Part shown: one piece after another, positions 34,770 to 42,708 of the stretch
Layout: every line of letters starts with the position of its first letter
Numbering within the stretch: the stretch's first letter is position 1
NCBI RefSeq assembly: GCF_014775655.1
Contig: NZ_CP061274.1
Span: forward strand, 1,736,001-1,800,000
Source of the DNA: Clavibacter zhangzhiyongii
GTDB lineage: Bacteria > Actinomycetota > Actinomycetes > Actinomycetales > Microbacteriaceae
Reading direction: 5' to 3'
Length of the DNA: 64,000 nucleotides
Notes under the pieces: generated by a model
Databases searched by the model: none
What the model was told of the DNA's origin: nothing
Seen by the model: only the letters and a program-made list of their open reading frames with translations
Translations under genes and position numbers: made by a program

Positions 34770-34878
34770 TCACCGGTATGCGGAGCACCCCTCGCCCGAC
34801 TCCACGCCGAGCTTGCCCTGGTCGAGGTACTCGCTCGTGAGGTGCGCGGCCCCGGCCCGCGCGCCGCGCAGGTCGGTT
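34770..34878 (-). pseudogene. C-terminal remnant resembling a 3-hydroxyacyl-CoA dehydrogenase
   Basis: On the minus strand the bases directly behind the SnoaL stop translate to a run containing AHLTSEYLDQGKLGVESGEG and ending in SAYR plus a TGA (34772-34770). The GKLGV.SGEG ending close to the stop is characteristic of the C-terminus of 3-hydroxyacyl-CoA dehydrogenases. Only about 35 codons remain and no start is available, so this is a gene end left after insertion or deletion. Confidence 0.55.
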
Positions 34879-35283
34879 CTAGGCCTGCGTACCCCAGAAC
34901 GCGTCCTCTGCGGGGCCGTCCTCAGAGAACAGGCGGACCTCGACGATACGGCCGCCCCGGACCGTGAGCAGGTCGATGCCGCTCATGTCCATGGCGACGT
35001 CGCCGCGGGACCCGCTGAAGCGGATAGGGACGGCGACGTCGTCGCCGTTGAGCATGGGGGTACCGGAGACGACGAGCTGGAAGGTGCCCTGGCTGGCTTC
35101 CATCATTCCGCCGAGGAGAGCCCCGATGTCGCTCGTGCCGTGGTGCTCGCCGGAGAAGCGGTTCGCGCCGGGCTGGTGCCAGACGACATCGTCCGCGAAC
35201 TGCGCCATGACGGTGGGGATGTCGCCCTGCGCAAGCGCGTTGAAGTAGGTGGTAGCGACGGTGGTGGGGGTGATCTCGGACAT
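34879..35283 (-). CDS. SnoaL-like / NTF2-fold small protein, copy 2
   Basis: 134 residues from the ATG at 35283; a longer frame to 35319 would run into the operator. It is a close paralogue of the protein at 4157-4561, with the same landmarks (IPTVMAQFADDV, WHQPGANRFSG, ALLGGMMEAS, NGDDVAVPIRFSG, DLLTVR) and the same length and C-terminal AEDAFWG ending. It is divergent from an HxlR regulator with a palindrome between them, so probably induced by the ligand or stress that regulator senses. Ligand and reaction unknown. Confidence 0.86.
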   Translation of the reverse strand: MSEITPTTVATTYFNALAQGDIPTVMAQFADDVVWHQPGANRFSGEHHGTSDIGALLGGMMEASQGTFQLVVSGTPMLNGDDVAVPIRFSGSRGDVAMDMSGIDLLTVRGGRIVEVRLFSEDGPAEDAFWGTQA

Positions 35284-35323
35284 GTTGTCTCCTTCGTGGA
35301 TGGAATGCTTGATGGTCACATCC

Positions 35324-35337
35324 AGTAACCTGTTACT
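35324..35337. promoter_or_regulatory. palindromic operator between SnoaL copy 2 and HxlR copy 2
   Basis: AGTAACCTGTTACT is a perfect 6-2-6 palindrome in the 75-base divergent region, with a further GTAACT at 35343-35348. This is the expected place and style for autoregulation by the adjacent HxlR protein. Its arm differs from that of the first HxlR operator (TACTGCA), suggesting separate specificities. Confidence 0.65.
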
Positions 35338-35358
35338 TCAACGTAACTAGGAGGATCT

Positions 35359-35736
35359 GTGGAGAACGAGCCACCTGTCTGGAACGTGATGCTGGCGACG
35401 TGCCCGTCGCGGACCTCTCTGGCCCGCATCGCGAACAAGTGGACAGCCATGATCGTCATCGCCCTGAGCAACGGACCGCTGCGTTTCGGCGCCCTCAAGG
35501 ACGCGGTAGGTGGGATCAGCGGCAAGGTCCTCGCGGACACTCTGCGCGATCTGCGACGCGACGGAATCCTCACACGCACCTCCTACGACGAGATGCCGCC
35601 GCGGGTCGAGTACGAGCTCACTCCACTCGGATTGACGCTCCGAGCCCCGCTCACGGCCCTCGGCGAATGGGCGGAGCGTCACATTAGAGAGGTGCTGGAT
35701 GCCCGCTCCGCCTACGACGACGACTCCTTGCGCTGA
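35359..35736 (+). CDS. HxlR-family winged-helix regulator, copy 2
   Basis: 125 residues from a GTG with AGGAGG 4-5 bases upstream. The HxlR pattern is complete: N-terminal Cys in ATCPSRTSLARIANKWTAMIVIALSNGPLRF, the recognition region SGKVLADTLRDLRRDGI and wing MPPRVEYELTPLG. The N-terminal Cys is the residue used for redox sensing in several family members. It probably represses the divergent SnoaL gene and itself via AGTAACCTGTTACT. It ends with a short hydrophilic tail. Confidence 0.9.
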   Translation: MENEPPVWNVMLATCPSRTSLARIANKWTAMIVIALSNGPLRFGALKDAVGGISGKVLADTLRDLRRDGILTRTSYDEMPPRVEYELTPLGLTLRAPLTALGEWAERHIREVLDARSAYDDDSLR

Positions 35737-35815
35737 CAGTGGCCTGACGCTGTCGTGGAGCGCGACAAAGCCATGCTCGCCGGGCATCATCCGAGCCCAG
35801 CATCCGCTATCGGAC

Positions 35816-35829
35816 ATAATGTGCATTAT
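35816..35829. promoter_or_regulatory. AT-rich 14-bp palindrome between convergent genes, role unknown
   Basis: ATAATGTGCATTAT is a perfect 6-2-6 palindrome, AT-rich in very GC-rich surroundings, with the same geometry as the HxlR operator 490 bases to the left. It lies between the stops of the HxlR and Nudix genes, where an operator is unexpected. It may be a second regulator-binding site or a leftover from a lost promoter. Confidence 0.4.
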
Positions 35830-35884
35830 CAGCGCACCACTGGCGACCCGAGAGGGGCCGAGCGCGCAGCCGCACCGCCCCGCG

Positions 35885-36358
35885 TCAGACGTCGCGGGAC
35901 AGCACGCCGCGCGCGACCTCCACGAGCTCCGCGGGCTCGATCGGATCCTCCGTCGTCGCGAGCTCGTCGAGCCCGAACCAGCGGTGCGCGTGGATGTCGT
36001 CGAACTCGTCGGGCATCCAGTTGTCCGACACGGGCGCGAACGCGTCGACCCGCACGAGGTAGAACGTCGAGTGCCCGACGTCGAGCCCGCCGTCGATGCG
36101 TCGGCGCGCGTAGTCGTGCTCCCAGACGGGCTCGCCGACGGATTCGACCCGGAGCCCGGTCTCCTCGAACAGCTCCCGGCGCGCGGCGACGGCGGGCGTC
36201 TCGCCCGGGTCGATCCCGCCGCCGGGCGTGAGCCAGCGCGGCGGCAGGTCGACGTTCGTGGAGTAGTTCGTGAGGAACAGCAGCAGCCGGTCGCGCTCAT
36301 CGACCAGGAGGATGCGCGCGGTGTCCCGGACGTGCCGCACCGGCCCGCCGTCGGTCAT
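35885..36358 (-). CDS. Nudix hydrolase
   Basis: 157 residues from the ATG at 36358, which overlaps the stop of the peptidase gene (ATGA). The Nudix box GGIDPGETPAVAARRELFEETGL spans about 48-70 with all metal-binding Glu residues present. The N-terminal ARILLVDERDRLLLF strand and the WFGLDELATTEDPIEP region fit the common ADP-ribose/NTP-type family. The substrate is likely a nucleoside diphosphate derivative. Coupled translation with an S9 peptidase is a positional link only. Confidence 0.9.
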   Translation of the reverse strand: MTDGGPVRHVRDTARILLVDERDRLLLFLTNYSTNVDLPPRWLTPGGGIDPGETPAVAARRELFEETGLRVESVGEPVWEHDYARRRIDGGLDVGHSTFYLVRVDAFAPVSDNWMPDEFDDIHAHRWFGLDELATTEDPIEPAELVEVARGVLSRDV

Positions 36359-38442
36359 CGGGCGCCGCCGTCGACGGGCAGGTGCGTCGCCCACCAGTCG
36401 AGGATCGCCTCGAACCGCTGCACGCGGTGGCGCGGCCGACCGGAGCGGCTGAGCTCGTGGTCCTCGCCCGGGAAGACGAGCATCTCGGTCTCGACGCCGG
36501 CGCGCACGAGCGCCAGGTGGTACCGCTCCGCCTGCGACAGCGGGCAGCGGAGGTCGTCCTCGGAGTGCACGACGAACGTGGGCGTCCGCACCCGGTGGGC
36601 GACCGCCTGCGGGCTCTGCGTCAGCCGCGTCTCGGCGTCGTGGCCCGTGTACTCCTCGCCGAAGAACGTCCCGATGTCGGAGGTGCCAGTGAACAGCTCC
36701 GGGTCGAGGAATCCGCGCTCGACGATGGCGCCCTGGAATCGGTGCTCGTGCGCGATGGTCCAGGCGGTGAGGTACCCGCCGTAGGACCCGCCCATGATGC
36801 CGGCGCGGGATCCGTCGATGGAGTCGTGCACGGCGATCGCGCCGTCGAGGAAGTCGAGCACGTCGTGCATGTCGACCGTGCCCATGCGCTCCTTGATCAC
36901 CCGTCCGTGCGCCTGGCCGTACCCGGCTGCGCCGCGCGGGTTGCAGAGCAGGACCGCGTACCCGGCATCGGCGTAGACCTGCGCCTCGTCGAACAGGTGC
37001 ACGCCGTACGCCGCGTACGGCCCGCCGTGGATGACGAGGAGCACGGGGTGCGGCCCCTCCCCCTCCGGCCGCACGACCCAGCCGTGCACCGGGTAGCCGT
37101 CGCGGCCGTCCACGACGAGCTCGTGCAGCGGGCGGATCCCCGTCTCGCGCAACGCCGCCGAGAAGTCGGTGAGGGGCTCGAGGGCCGATTGCCCGTCGGC
37201 GGGGCGGTCGGTCCGGACGAGCGCGAGGTCGCCGTGCGTGCGCGGGTCGGTGAGGGCCACGACGACCGCCCCTCCCCCGAGCCCGACGCCCGTGACCTCG
37301 ACCTGGTCGTCCACGAGCGCCTCGACGGCGCCGTCCGCGGTGACGCGCAGCAGCTGCACGGTGCCGCGCGACGCGTTGAGGACGAGGACGGCGTCGCGGT
37401 CCTCCACGGTGATGTCGCTGCCGCCGAGGTCGACGGTCTCCGCGTCGGTGAGCGCGCGCGGCGCGACGTCGTCCGCGTCGAGCACGTAGAGCGCCGTGTT
37501 GCGGGCGACGAAGTCGACGCCGCGCTCGCCCAGATCCTGCGCGAGGAGGTAGACGCGTCCGCCCGGGACCGACGCCACGGCGTCGACGCCGAGCCCCGCC
37601 TCGTGCGACACGATCGTGCGCACCTCGGGCACGCCAGAGGGGGTGTCGCCCGCGGCGGGGACGGCGACGGCGTAGGCCCCTGCGAGCAGGTCGTCGTCGC
37701 GACCGTCGTGCCGGGACGCGACGAAGAGGACCTCGGTGCCGTCCGCGGAGAACCGCGGGGACCGGTGGTCGACGGGCTCGTCGGTGAGCCGGATCACGGG
37801 GCCGACGCCCGCGCGCTCGGCGGCGGTCGGCGTGGCGTCGGCGCCCTCGCCGCGCACGGCGGGATCCGCGGCGTCGGGGTACCCGGAGGGGACGGTCGCC
37901 GCGAAGGGCTCGGCGTCCAGCGCCGGCAGGTCGACGAGGAACAGCTGCACGTGCCGGTCGACGGACCAGCCGAGGCCGTTGGCGAGGTACTTCGTGGTGC
38001 GGATCCGGCGTGCGGCCTCGGCCGCGGCGGACACGCCCTCGACGCTCCCGTAGCGGCCGGGCTCGGCGACACGCGCGGCGTAGACGATGCGGGTGCCGTC
38101 GGGCGACCAGTCGAACGCGCCGACGCCGAGGAGCTCGTCGGTCAGCGCGACGGGCTCGCCTCCGGTCGCCCGGACGACGTGCAGCTGCGGCGGGCCCTTC
38201 GGCTCGGCCCGCAGGAACGCGATGACCGCGCCGTCCGGCGAGAGCCGCGGGGCGGTGTCGCGGAAGCCGCGCGTGATGCGGCGGGGCGGGGCGGATCCGT
38301 CCGTCGTCACCTCCCACAGCTGGCCGGTGTACGCGTCGGCATGCACCCGCGGGCGCGTCACCGAGACGACGGCCAGGCGGCCGTCGGGCGAGACGGCGGG
38401 GCGGGAGACGGAGGTGAGGAGGTCGAGATCCGTGGTCTTCAT
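36355..38442 (-). CDS. prolyl oligopeptidase family (S9) serine peptidase
   Basis: 695 residues. The N-terminal 400 residues are a beta-propeller of repeated WD/TolB-like blades (PAVSPDGRLAVV, PRLSPDGAVIAFL, FDWSPDGTRIVY, PRFSADGTEVLFV). The C-terminal alpha/beta-hydrolase has the nucleophile Ser553 in GGSYGGYLT, Asp629/630 in VVHSEDD and His662 in PGEDHELS, as in acylaminoacyl-peptidase and DPP-type S9C enzymes. No signal peptide, so it is cytoplasmic and probably cleaves short or N-acylated peptides. It is translationally coupled to the Nudix gene. Confidence 0.94.
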   Translation of the reverse strand: MKTTDLDLLTSVSRPAVSPDGRLAVVSVTRPRVHADAYTGQLWEVTTDGSAPPRRITRGFRDTAPRLSPDGAVIAFLRAEPKGPPQLHVVRATGGEPVALTDELLGVGAFDWSPDGTRIVYAARVAEPGRYGSVEGVSAAAEAARRIRTTKYLANGLGWSVDRHVQLFLVDLPALDAEPFAATVPSGYPDAADPAVRGEGADATPTAAERAGVGPVIRLTDEPVDHRSPRFSADGTEVLFVASRHDGRDDDLLAGAYAVAVPAAGDTPSGVPEVRTIVSHEAGLGVDAVASVPGGRVYLLAQDLGERGVDFVARNTALYVLDADDVAPRALTDAETVDLGGSDITVEDRDAVLVLNASRGTVQLLRVTADGAVEALVDDQVEVTGVGLGGGAVVVALTDPRTHGDLALVRTDRPADGQSALEPLTDFSAALRETGIRPLHELVVDGRDGYPVHGWVVRPEGEGPHPVLLVIHGGPYAAYGVHLFDEAQVYADAGYAVLLCNPRGAAGYGQAHGRVIKERMGTVDMHDVLDFLDGAIAVHDSIDGSRAGIMGGSYGGYLTAWTIAHEHRFQGAIVERGFLDPELFTGTSDIGTFFGEEYTGHDAETRLTQSPQAVAHRVRTPTFVVHSEDDLRCPLSQAERYHLALVRAGVETEMLVFPGEDHELSRSGRPRHRVQRFEAILDWWATHLPVDGGAR

Positions 38443-38489
38443 CGGATCGAGCCTAGCCCGGGCGCGTCACGCCGCCCGGGCGGCGCCGC

Positions 38490-39269
38490 TCACTCGGGCT
38501 GGAAGCTGCCCGTGTCGCCGACGAGGCGCGTGTGGTCGGCGGGGATCGGGTCGACGACCGCGCGCGCGACCTCGGCCGCGAACTGCGACACGTTGTAGAG
38601 GCCGCCGGACGCCTCCTTGCGCTGCTGGATCGCCTCGGGGTTCATCCGACTGAGGAGGGTCGCGGTGATGGTGCCCTCGATCATGTCGCCGGAGACGACG
38701 ACGAAGCCGATGCCGCGCGCGTCGAGCTCGGGAAGGAGCTCGCGGAGGGCGTCCTCCCCCGCACGCTTGCTGCGCGCCACGCCCTCGTACTCGGGCATGG
38801 TCGGGGTGGTGCCGATGAAGTGGGCCTGGTGGCTCGTGACGAAGACGACGCGCCCGCCCTCCGACATCAGGGGCAGGGCGCTCCGCAGCACGTTGACCTG
38901 CGCGTCGCGGTTGAGGGTCATGGCGTAGTCCTCGGCCATGCCGCTCTCCATGCCGCCGGAGGCGTTGAGCACGAGCACGTCGAGGCCGCCGAGCTCGGCG
39001 CGGACGGTCTCCATCAGACGGTCGACGGACGCGGGGTCCGTGAGGTCGGCGCCCACCGCGATGGCCTTCGTGCCGCCCTCGACCAGCTTCGCGACGAGCT
39101 TCTCGGCGCGCGCGGCCTTGTTGCGGTAGTTGACGACGACGTCGGCGCCCGCGTCCGCGAGGTACGCGACGGTGTCGGCGCCGATGCCGCGCGAGGAGCC
39201 GGTGACGAGGGCGCGGCGGCCGCGGAGCTCGTCGGGGGCGAAGGGGCGGATCTCGTCGACGGTGCTCAC
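38490..39269 (-). CDS. SDR-family oxidoreductase with displaced catalytic Tyr-Lys spacing
   Basis: 259 residues from a GTG at 39269 with GGAGGAG upstream. The cofactor motif TGSSRGIG is at 23-30 and NASGG at 102-106 (the NNAG site), with the catalytic Ser region VFVTSHQAH near 143-150. The active-site Tyr/Lys appears as PEYEGVARSKRAGE: Tyr161 and Lys168 are seven apart rather than four as in YxxxK. This variant seems characteristic of a conserved actinobacterial subgroup, but I cannot say whether it alters catalysis. Substrate unknown; monocistronic. Confidence 0.88.
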   Translation of the reverse strand: MSTVDEIRPFAPDELRGRRALVTGSSRGIGADTVAYLADAGADVVVNYRNKAARAEKLVAKLVEGGTKAIAVGADLTDPASVDRLMETVRAELGGLDVLVLNASGGMESGMAEDYAMTLNRDAQVNVLRSALPLMSEGGRVVFVTSHQAHFIGTTPTMPEYEGVARSKRAGEDALRELLPELDARGIGFVVVSGDMIEGTITATLLSRMNPEAIQQRKEASGGLYNVSQFAAEVARAVVDPIPADHTRLVGDTGSFQPE

Positions 39270-39445
39270 AGCGGTACTCCTCCAGGGATGCGCACCGGTC
39301 GGGGCGCGTGACGGGTCGTCCGGCGAGGGACGGGACGGGCCGCGCGGGCGAGGCGCCACGCTGACGGCCTTGAGAGCCTACCGCCCGCGCTCCGCGAGGT
39401 GCGTTAGGTTCGGGGCGTCCGATCCACGTACCGAGGGAGCAACGG

Positions 39446-39763
39446 GTGACGGTCCTCCTCGACGACCACATGTGGATCGGCTGGCTCGTGCTGATCCTCG
39501 GCCTCATCGTGGTGGAGATGCGCCGACTCGACCTGGCCGCCCTCTGCGGCGGGGCCGCCGCCCTGGCCGCCCTCCTCGCGGGCCTCCTCGGCGCGCACTG
39601 GTGGCTGCAGGTCGTCGTGGCCCTCGCCGCCGCCGTCGCGCTCCTCCGCGGTGCCCGCCCCGCGCTCCTGCGCGCCCTCCCGGTCGACTCCCCCTCCTCC
39701 GAGCGCCGGCGCCACGCCGACGACCCCAGGTCCGGATCCGACGACGAACCGGGCGCCCCGTGA
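39446..39763 (+). CDS. NfeD-like small membrane protein
   Basis: 105 residues from a GTG preceded by GAGGGAGC. Two to three helices (about 10-28, 32-52, 53-70) with the WIGWLVLILGLIVVEM opening of NfeD-like membrane anchors. The C-terminal OB-fold of full NfeD proteins is missing, replaced by a charged, disordered tail (from about 75). Such short forms occur in actinobacteria. A TAGGTT hexamer at 39405-39410 may be its -10. The GDPD gene follows 27 bases later. Confidence 0.78.
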   Translation: MTVLLDDHMWIGWLVLILGLIVVEMRRLDLAALCGGAAALAALLAGLLGAHWWLQVVVALAAAVALLRGARPALLRALPVDSPSSERRRHADDPRSGSDDEPGAP

Positions 39764-39790
39764 GGCGCCGCCGCGCGCGATGACGTCGCC

Positions 39791-40579
39791 GTGAGCGCGG
39801 TCCGCTACTTCGACGGCGACGGCCCGCGGGTGCTCGCGCACCGCGGCTGGACGGGATCCGGCGCCGTCGAGAACACGCTCGGCGCCTTCCGGGCGGCGTG
39901 GGACCTCGGCGTCACCCACCTCGAGACCGACGTGCACGCGACGGCGGACGGCGCCTGCGTCCTCTGGCACGACGCCGACCTCCGTCGGGTCGCGGGCCGC
40001 CGCGTGCGCGTGCGCGACGTGACGCTGGCCGAGCTCCGCGCCGTCGACCTCGGATCCGGGACACGCGTCGCCACGCTCGGGGAGCTGCTCGCGGCCCTGC
40101 CCGACGCCCGGGTCAACGTCGACGTGAAGGGCCGGGGCGCCGCCGAGGCCGCGGCCCGGGAGATCCGCGCGGCCGATGCGGTCCACCGGGTCCTCGTGAC
40201 CTCGTTCTCCGCCGGCCGGCGGCGCCGCGCCGTCGCCCTGCTCCCCGGCGTGGCCACGTCCGCCGACGCCGTCCGGCTGGTCGCCGCCGTCGTCGCGGCC
40301 CGGCTCGGGATCGCGTCGCTCGTGCGCGTGGCCCTCCGCGGCGTGGACGCCGTGCAGATGCCCGGCCGCGTGCTGGGCATCCGCACCGAGTCCCCCGACA
40401 TGGTCGCCCGCCTCGCGCGCGGCGCGCGCGAGGTCCACGTGTGGACGGTCGACGACCCCGAGGAGATGATCCGCCTGGTCAGGGCCGGGGTGCGCGGGAT
40501 CGTGACCGACCGCCCCGATCTCGCGCTCGCCGCCCTCGGCGCCAGGGACTGGGATTCGCCTGGGAACCGGTCGTCCTGA
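39791..40579 (+). CDS. glycerophosphodiester phosphodiesterase
   Basis: 262 residues from a GTG. The GDPD barrel motifs are clear: HRGWTGSGAVENTL with His17 and the Glu-Asn pair, then LETDVHATADGACVLWHD (metal and catalytic residues), and the C-terminal VHVWTVDDPEEMIRLVRAGVRGIVTDRPD. It would split glycerophosphodiesters from lipid turnover into glycerol-3-phosphate and an alcohol. No signal peptide is present, so it is probably cytoplasmic. It lies just downstream of the NfeD-like gene. Confidence 0.94.
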   Translation: MSAVRYFDGDGPRVLAHRGWTGSGAVENTLGAFRAAWDLGVTHLETDVHATADGACVLWHDADLRRVAGRRVRVRDVTLAELRAVDLGSGTRVATLGELLAALPDARVNVDVKGRGAAEAAAREIRAADAVHRVLVTSFSAGRRRRAVALLPGVATSADAVRLVAAVVAARLGIASLVRVALRGVDAVQMPGRVLGIRTESPDMVARLARGAREVHVWTVDDPEEMIRLVRAGVRGIVTDRPDLALAALGARDWDSPGNRSS

Positions 40580-40639
40580 GAAAGGATCCTCACAGCCGCG
40601 CGGTTTACAACGACAAGTGCATCGCGAGAGGAGACCACC

Positions 40640-41005
40640 ATGGCAGATCGCAGCTTGCGCGGGATGCGGCTCGGGTCCACGAGCCTGCAGAGCGAGGAGG
40701 GCGTCAGCTTCTCCCCCCGGCAGAGGAAGACCTACCGCACGTCCGACGGCACCACCTTCGAGGTCGTGTTCTCGGCGGACGCCGAGGTCCCCGAGGTCTG
40801 GGAGTCGCCGAAGAGCGGCTTGGAGGGGCGCCTGCTCGACGCCGAGGGCGCGCCCGTCGCCCACGACGAGGTCGAGGCGAAGGTCCCCCGGAGCCACTGG
40901 GACATGCTGCTCGAGCGCCGGACGCGCGCCGAGCTCGAGGAGCTCCTCGAGGAGCGCCTCGCCACCCTCCGCGCGCGGCGCGGTCAGCACCGCATCGGCG
41001 CCTGA
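40640..41005 (+). CDS. rbpA: RNA polymerase-binding protein RbpA
   Basis: 121 residues with GAGGAG upstream of the ATG. It starts MADRSLRGMRLGSTSLQSEEGV, then has the Arg-rich basic linker (PRQRKTYRTSDGTTFEVVF), the zinc-free RbpA core and the C-terminal sigma-interacting helix with SHWDMLLERRTRAELEELLEERL. RbpA is an actinobacterial factor that stabilises RNA polymerase with the primary sigma factor and helps open promoters. The core Cys pair of some family members is absent. A bidirectional terminator follows. Confidence 0.95.
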   Translation: MADRSLRGMRLGSTSLQSEEGVSFSPRQRKTYRTSDGTTFEVVFSADAEVPEVWESPKSGLEGRLLDAEGAPVAHDEVEAKVPRSHWDMLLERRTRAELEELLEERLATLRARRGQHRIGA

Positions 41006-41034
41006 CCCGACCCCTCCGCTCGCGAACGGAACCC

Positions 41035-41067
41035 AGGAGCACCCCCGGCATCGCCGGGGGTGCTCCT
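41035..41067. terminator. bidirectional intrinsic-type hairpin between rbpA and lnt
   Basis: A perfect 15-bp stem (AGGAGCACCCCCGGC / GCCGGGGGTGCTCCT) has an ATC loop. It sits between the convergent stops of rbpA and lnt. No T-run follows, which is common for high-GC actinobacterial terminators, so it may work as an I-shaped hairpin for both genes. Confidence 0.85.
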
Positions 41068-41115
41068 GTACGTGGGCGCTGCCCGCCCGGCGCGACGCCG
41101 CGGAACCGTCGTCGC

Positions 41116-42708
41116 TCAGCGCGCGGAGCGCCGCCCGCGCCGACCCAGGGCGATCCCGGCCACGGCCAGGGCCCCCAACCCGAGCCCCGACACGAGCCAC
41201 TCGATGTCGCGCCCCACGAGGATCGCCGGCGTCACCACGTCGGCGGTCGGCACGTCGACCACCATCGATCCCGCGGTGAACCAGGGCAGCCGGTCGAGGT
41301 CGCGCCCGTCGGGGCCGACGATCGCGCTCGTGCCGACGGTGGAGATGTTGACGACGCTGCGGCCCGTCTCGAGCGCACGCATCCGCGCGATGGCCAGCTG
41401 CTGCACGCTCTCGTCCGTGCGCCCGAAGTCGGCGTTGTTCGTCTGGGCGAGGATCAGGTCGGCGCCCTCGTCGACCATGTCGGTCGTGAGCTGGTCGTCG
41501 ACGATGTCGAAGCAGATGGCGATGCCCGCCGTGACGCCGGCGACGTCCATCACCTGGTCGGTGGTGCCCGGCGTGTACTCGCGCTGGATGAGGCCGATGA
41601 GGTCGGGCGCGAAGGGCTCCCAGAACGCGCGGTCGGGCACGTACTCGCCGAACGGCACGGGGTGCTTCTTGTCGTAGTGGTCGGTCGCCCCTCCCCCGGT
41701 CCACACGAGCGACTCGTTGTAGTACCGGCCGTCGCGCTCGGTGACGGTGCCGACGACCAGGGGCGCGTCGAACCGCGCGACCACGCGGTCGAGCGCGGCG
41801 GCGGAGCCCGGGTCGCGGAGCGGATCCGCGTCGGCCCCGTTCTCGGGCCACACCACCATGTCCACGTCCGCGTCCGTCGGGATCTCTGCGGTGGCGGCGA
41901 GGTGCGCCCGGAGGATGTCGCCGTAGCGCGCGCCGTCGAAGTAGCCGGCCTTCGCGTTGCCCTGCACCGCGGCGACCCGCGTCGTCCCCGTCGTCGTCAC
42001 GGGGAACGCCGGCACGACGAGCACCAGCGCGACGGCGATCCCGGCCACGAGCGCCCGGCTCGACGCGCGCACGCGCCCCTCCGCGGCGAGCTCGAGGAGG
42101 AGCGCGACGAGCAGGACGAGCACGAAGGACAGGCCGGACAGGCCGATCCAGGTGACGAGGTGCGCGAACGGCCCCTCGGACTGCGACAGGGAGACCCGAC
42201 CCCACGCGAAGCCGCCGTACGGCCAGACGGCGGAGATCGCCTCGCGCGCGGTCCAGAGTCCGGCGACGGCGACGGGCAGGAGCACGACGCGGCCCGCGAT
42301 CGTGGGGAAGGCGCGCGGGATCCAGCGGGTGGTCGTCGCGATGGCCATGGCCCCGGTCGCCACGAAGAGCGACTCGAGCGCGGAGAGGGCGATCCACGGC
42401 ACGGGCCCGAGGTACAGCGAGGCCCACTCGATGTGGGTCAGGTAGAAGGCGAGGCCGGCGACGAGGCCCACGAGGAACGCCGGCCCGGCACGTCGTCCGC
42501 GCAGCGCGAGCAGCACGAGCGCGATGCCGGGGAACACGAGCGGCCAGAGCCCGCGGTCGGGGAAGGCGGCGTCCAGCACGGGGCCGGACGCGGCGGCGGC
42601 GAGGAACGCGCCCCACAGCGGCAGCGGCGGACGGACGGGCGCCGGCGCGAGGGCGGCGGACGGGACGGCAGCGCGCTCCCGACGGGGCGCGCGAGCGAGC
42701 GCGGTCAC
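41116..42708 (-). CDS. lnt: apolipoprotein N-acyltransferase
   Basis: 530 residues from a GTG whose GTGA overlaps the stop of helY. The N-terminal half has about six helices; the C-terminal half is a nitrilase-type domain with the triad Glu289 (WPENGAD), Lys347/348 (DHYDKKHPVPFGEYVP) and Cys399 (IAICFDIV). Lnt adds the third acyl chain to the N-terminal Cys of mature lipoproteins in the membrane. It serves the many lipoproteins seen in this window (for example at 8447, 14665, 18787, 25184 and 48654). It is coupled to helY translation, though the functions are unrelated. Confidence 0.95.
   Translation of the reverse strand: MTALARAPRRERAAVPSAALAPAPVRPPLPLWGAFLAAAASGPVLDAAFPDRGLWPLVFPGIALVLLALRGRRAGPAFLVGLVAGLAFYLTHIEWASLYLGPVPWIALSALESLFVATGAMAIATTTRWIPRAFPTIAGRVVLLPVAVAGLWTAREAISAVWPYGGFAWGRVSLSQSEGPFAHLVTWIGLSGLSFVLVLLVALLLELAAEGRVRASSRALVAGIAVALVLVVPAFPVTTTGTTRVAAVQGNAKAGYFDGARYGDILRAHLAATAEIPTDADVDMVVWPENGADADPLRDPGSAAALDRVVARFDAPLVVGTVTERDGRYYNESLVWTGGGATDHYDKKHPVPFGEYVPDRAFWEPFAPDLIGLIQREYTPGTTDQVMDVAGVTAGIAICFDIVDDQLTTDMVDEGADLILAQTNNADFGRTDESVQQLAIARMRALETGRSVVNISTVGTSAIVGPDGRDLDRLPWFTAGSMVVDVPTADVVTPAILVGRDIEWLVSGLGLGALAVAGIALGRRGRRSAR

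Noticed and set aside
36382-38598. Long plus-strand open frame opposite the S9 peptidase
   Set aside because: Antisense shadow of a GC-rich gene; the translation is low-complexity and the minus-strand gene has full catalytic motifs.
39404-39413. TTAGGTTCGG, similar to half of an iron box, before the NfeD-like gene
   Set aside because: Only the left half is present, with no inverted right half. TAGGTT is better read as a -10 hexamer.
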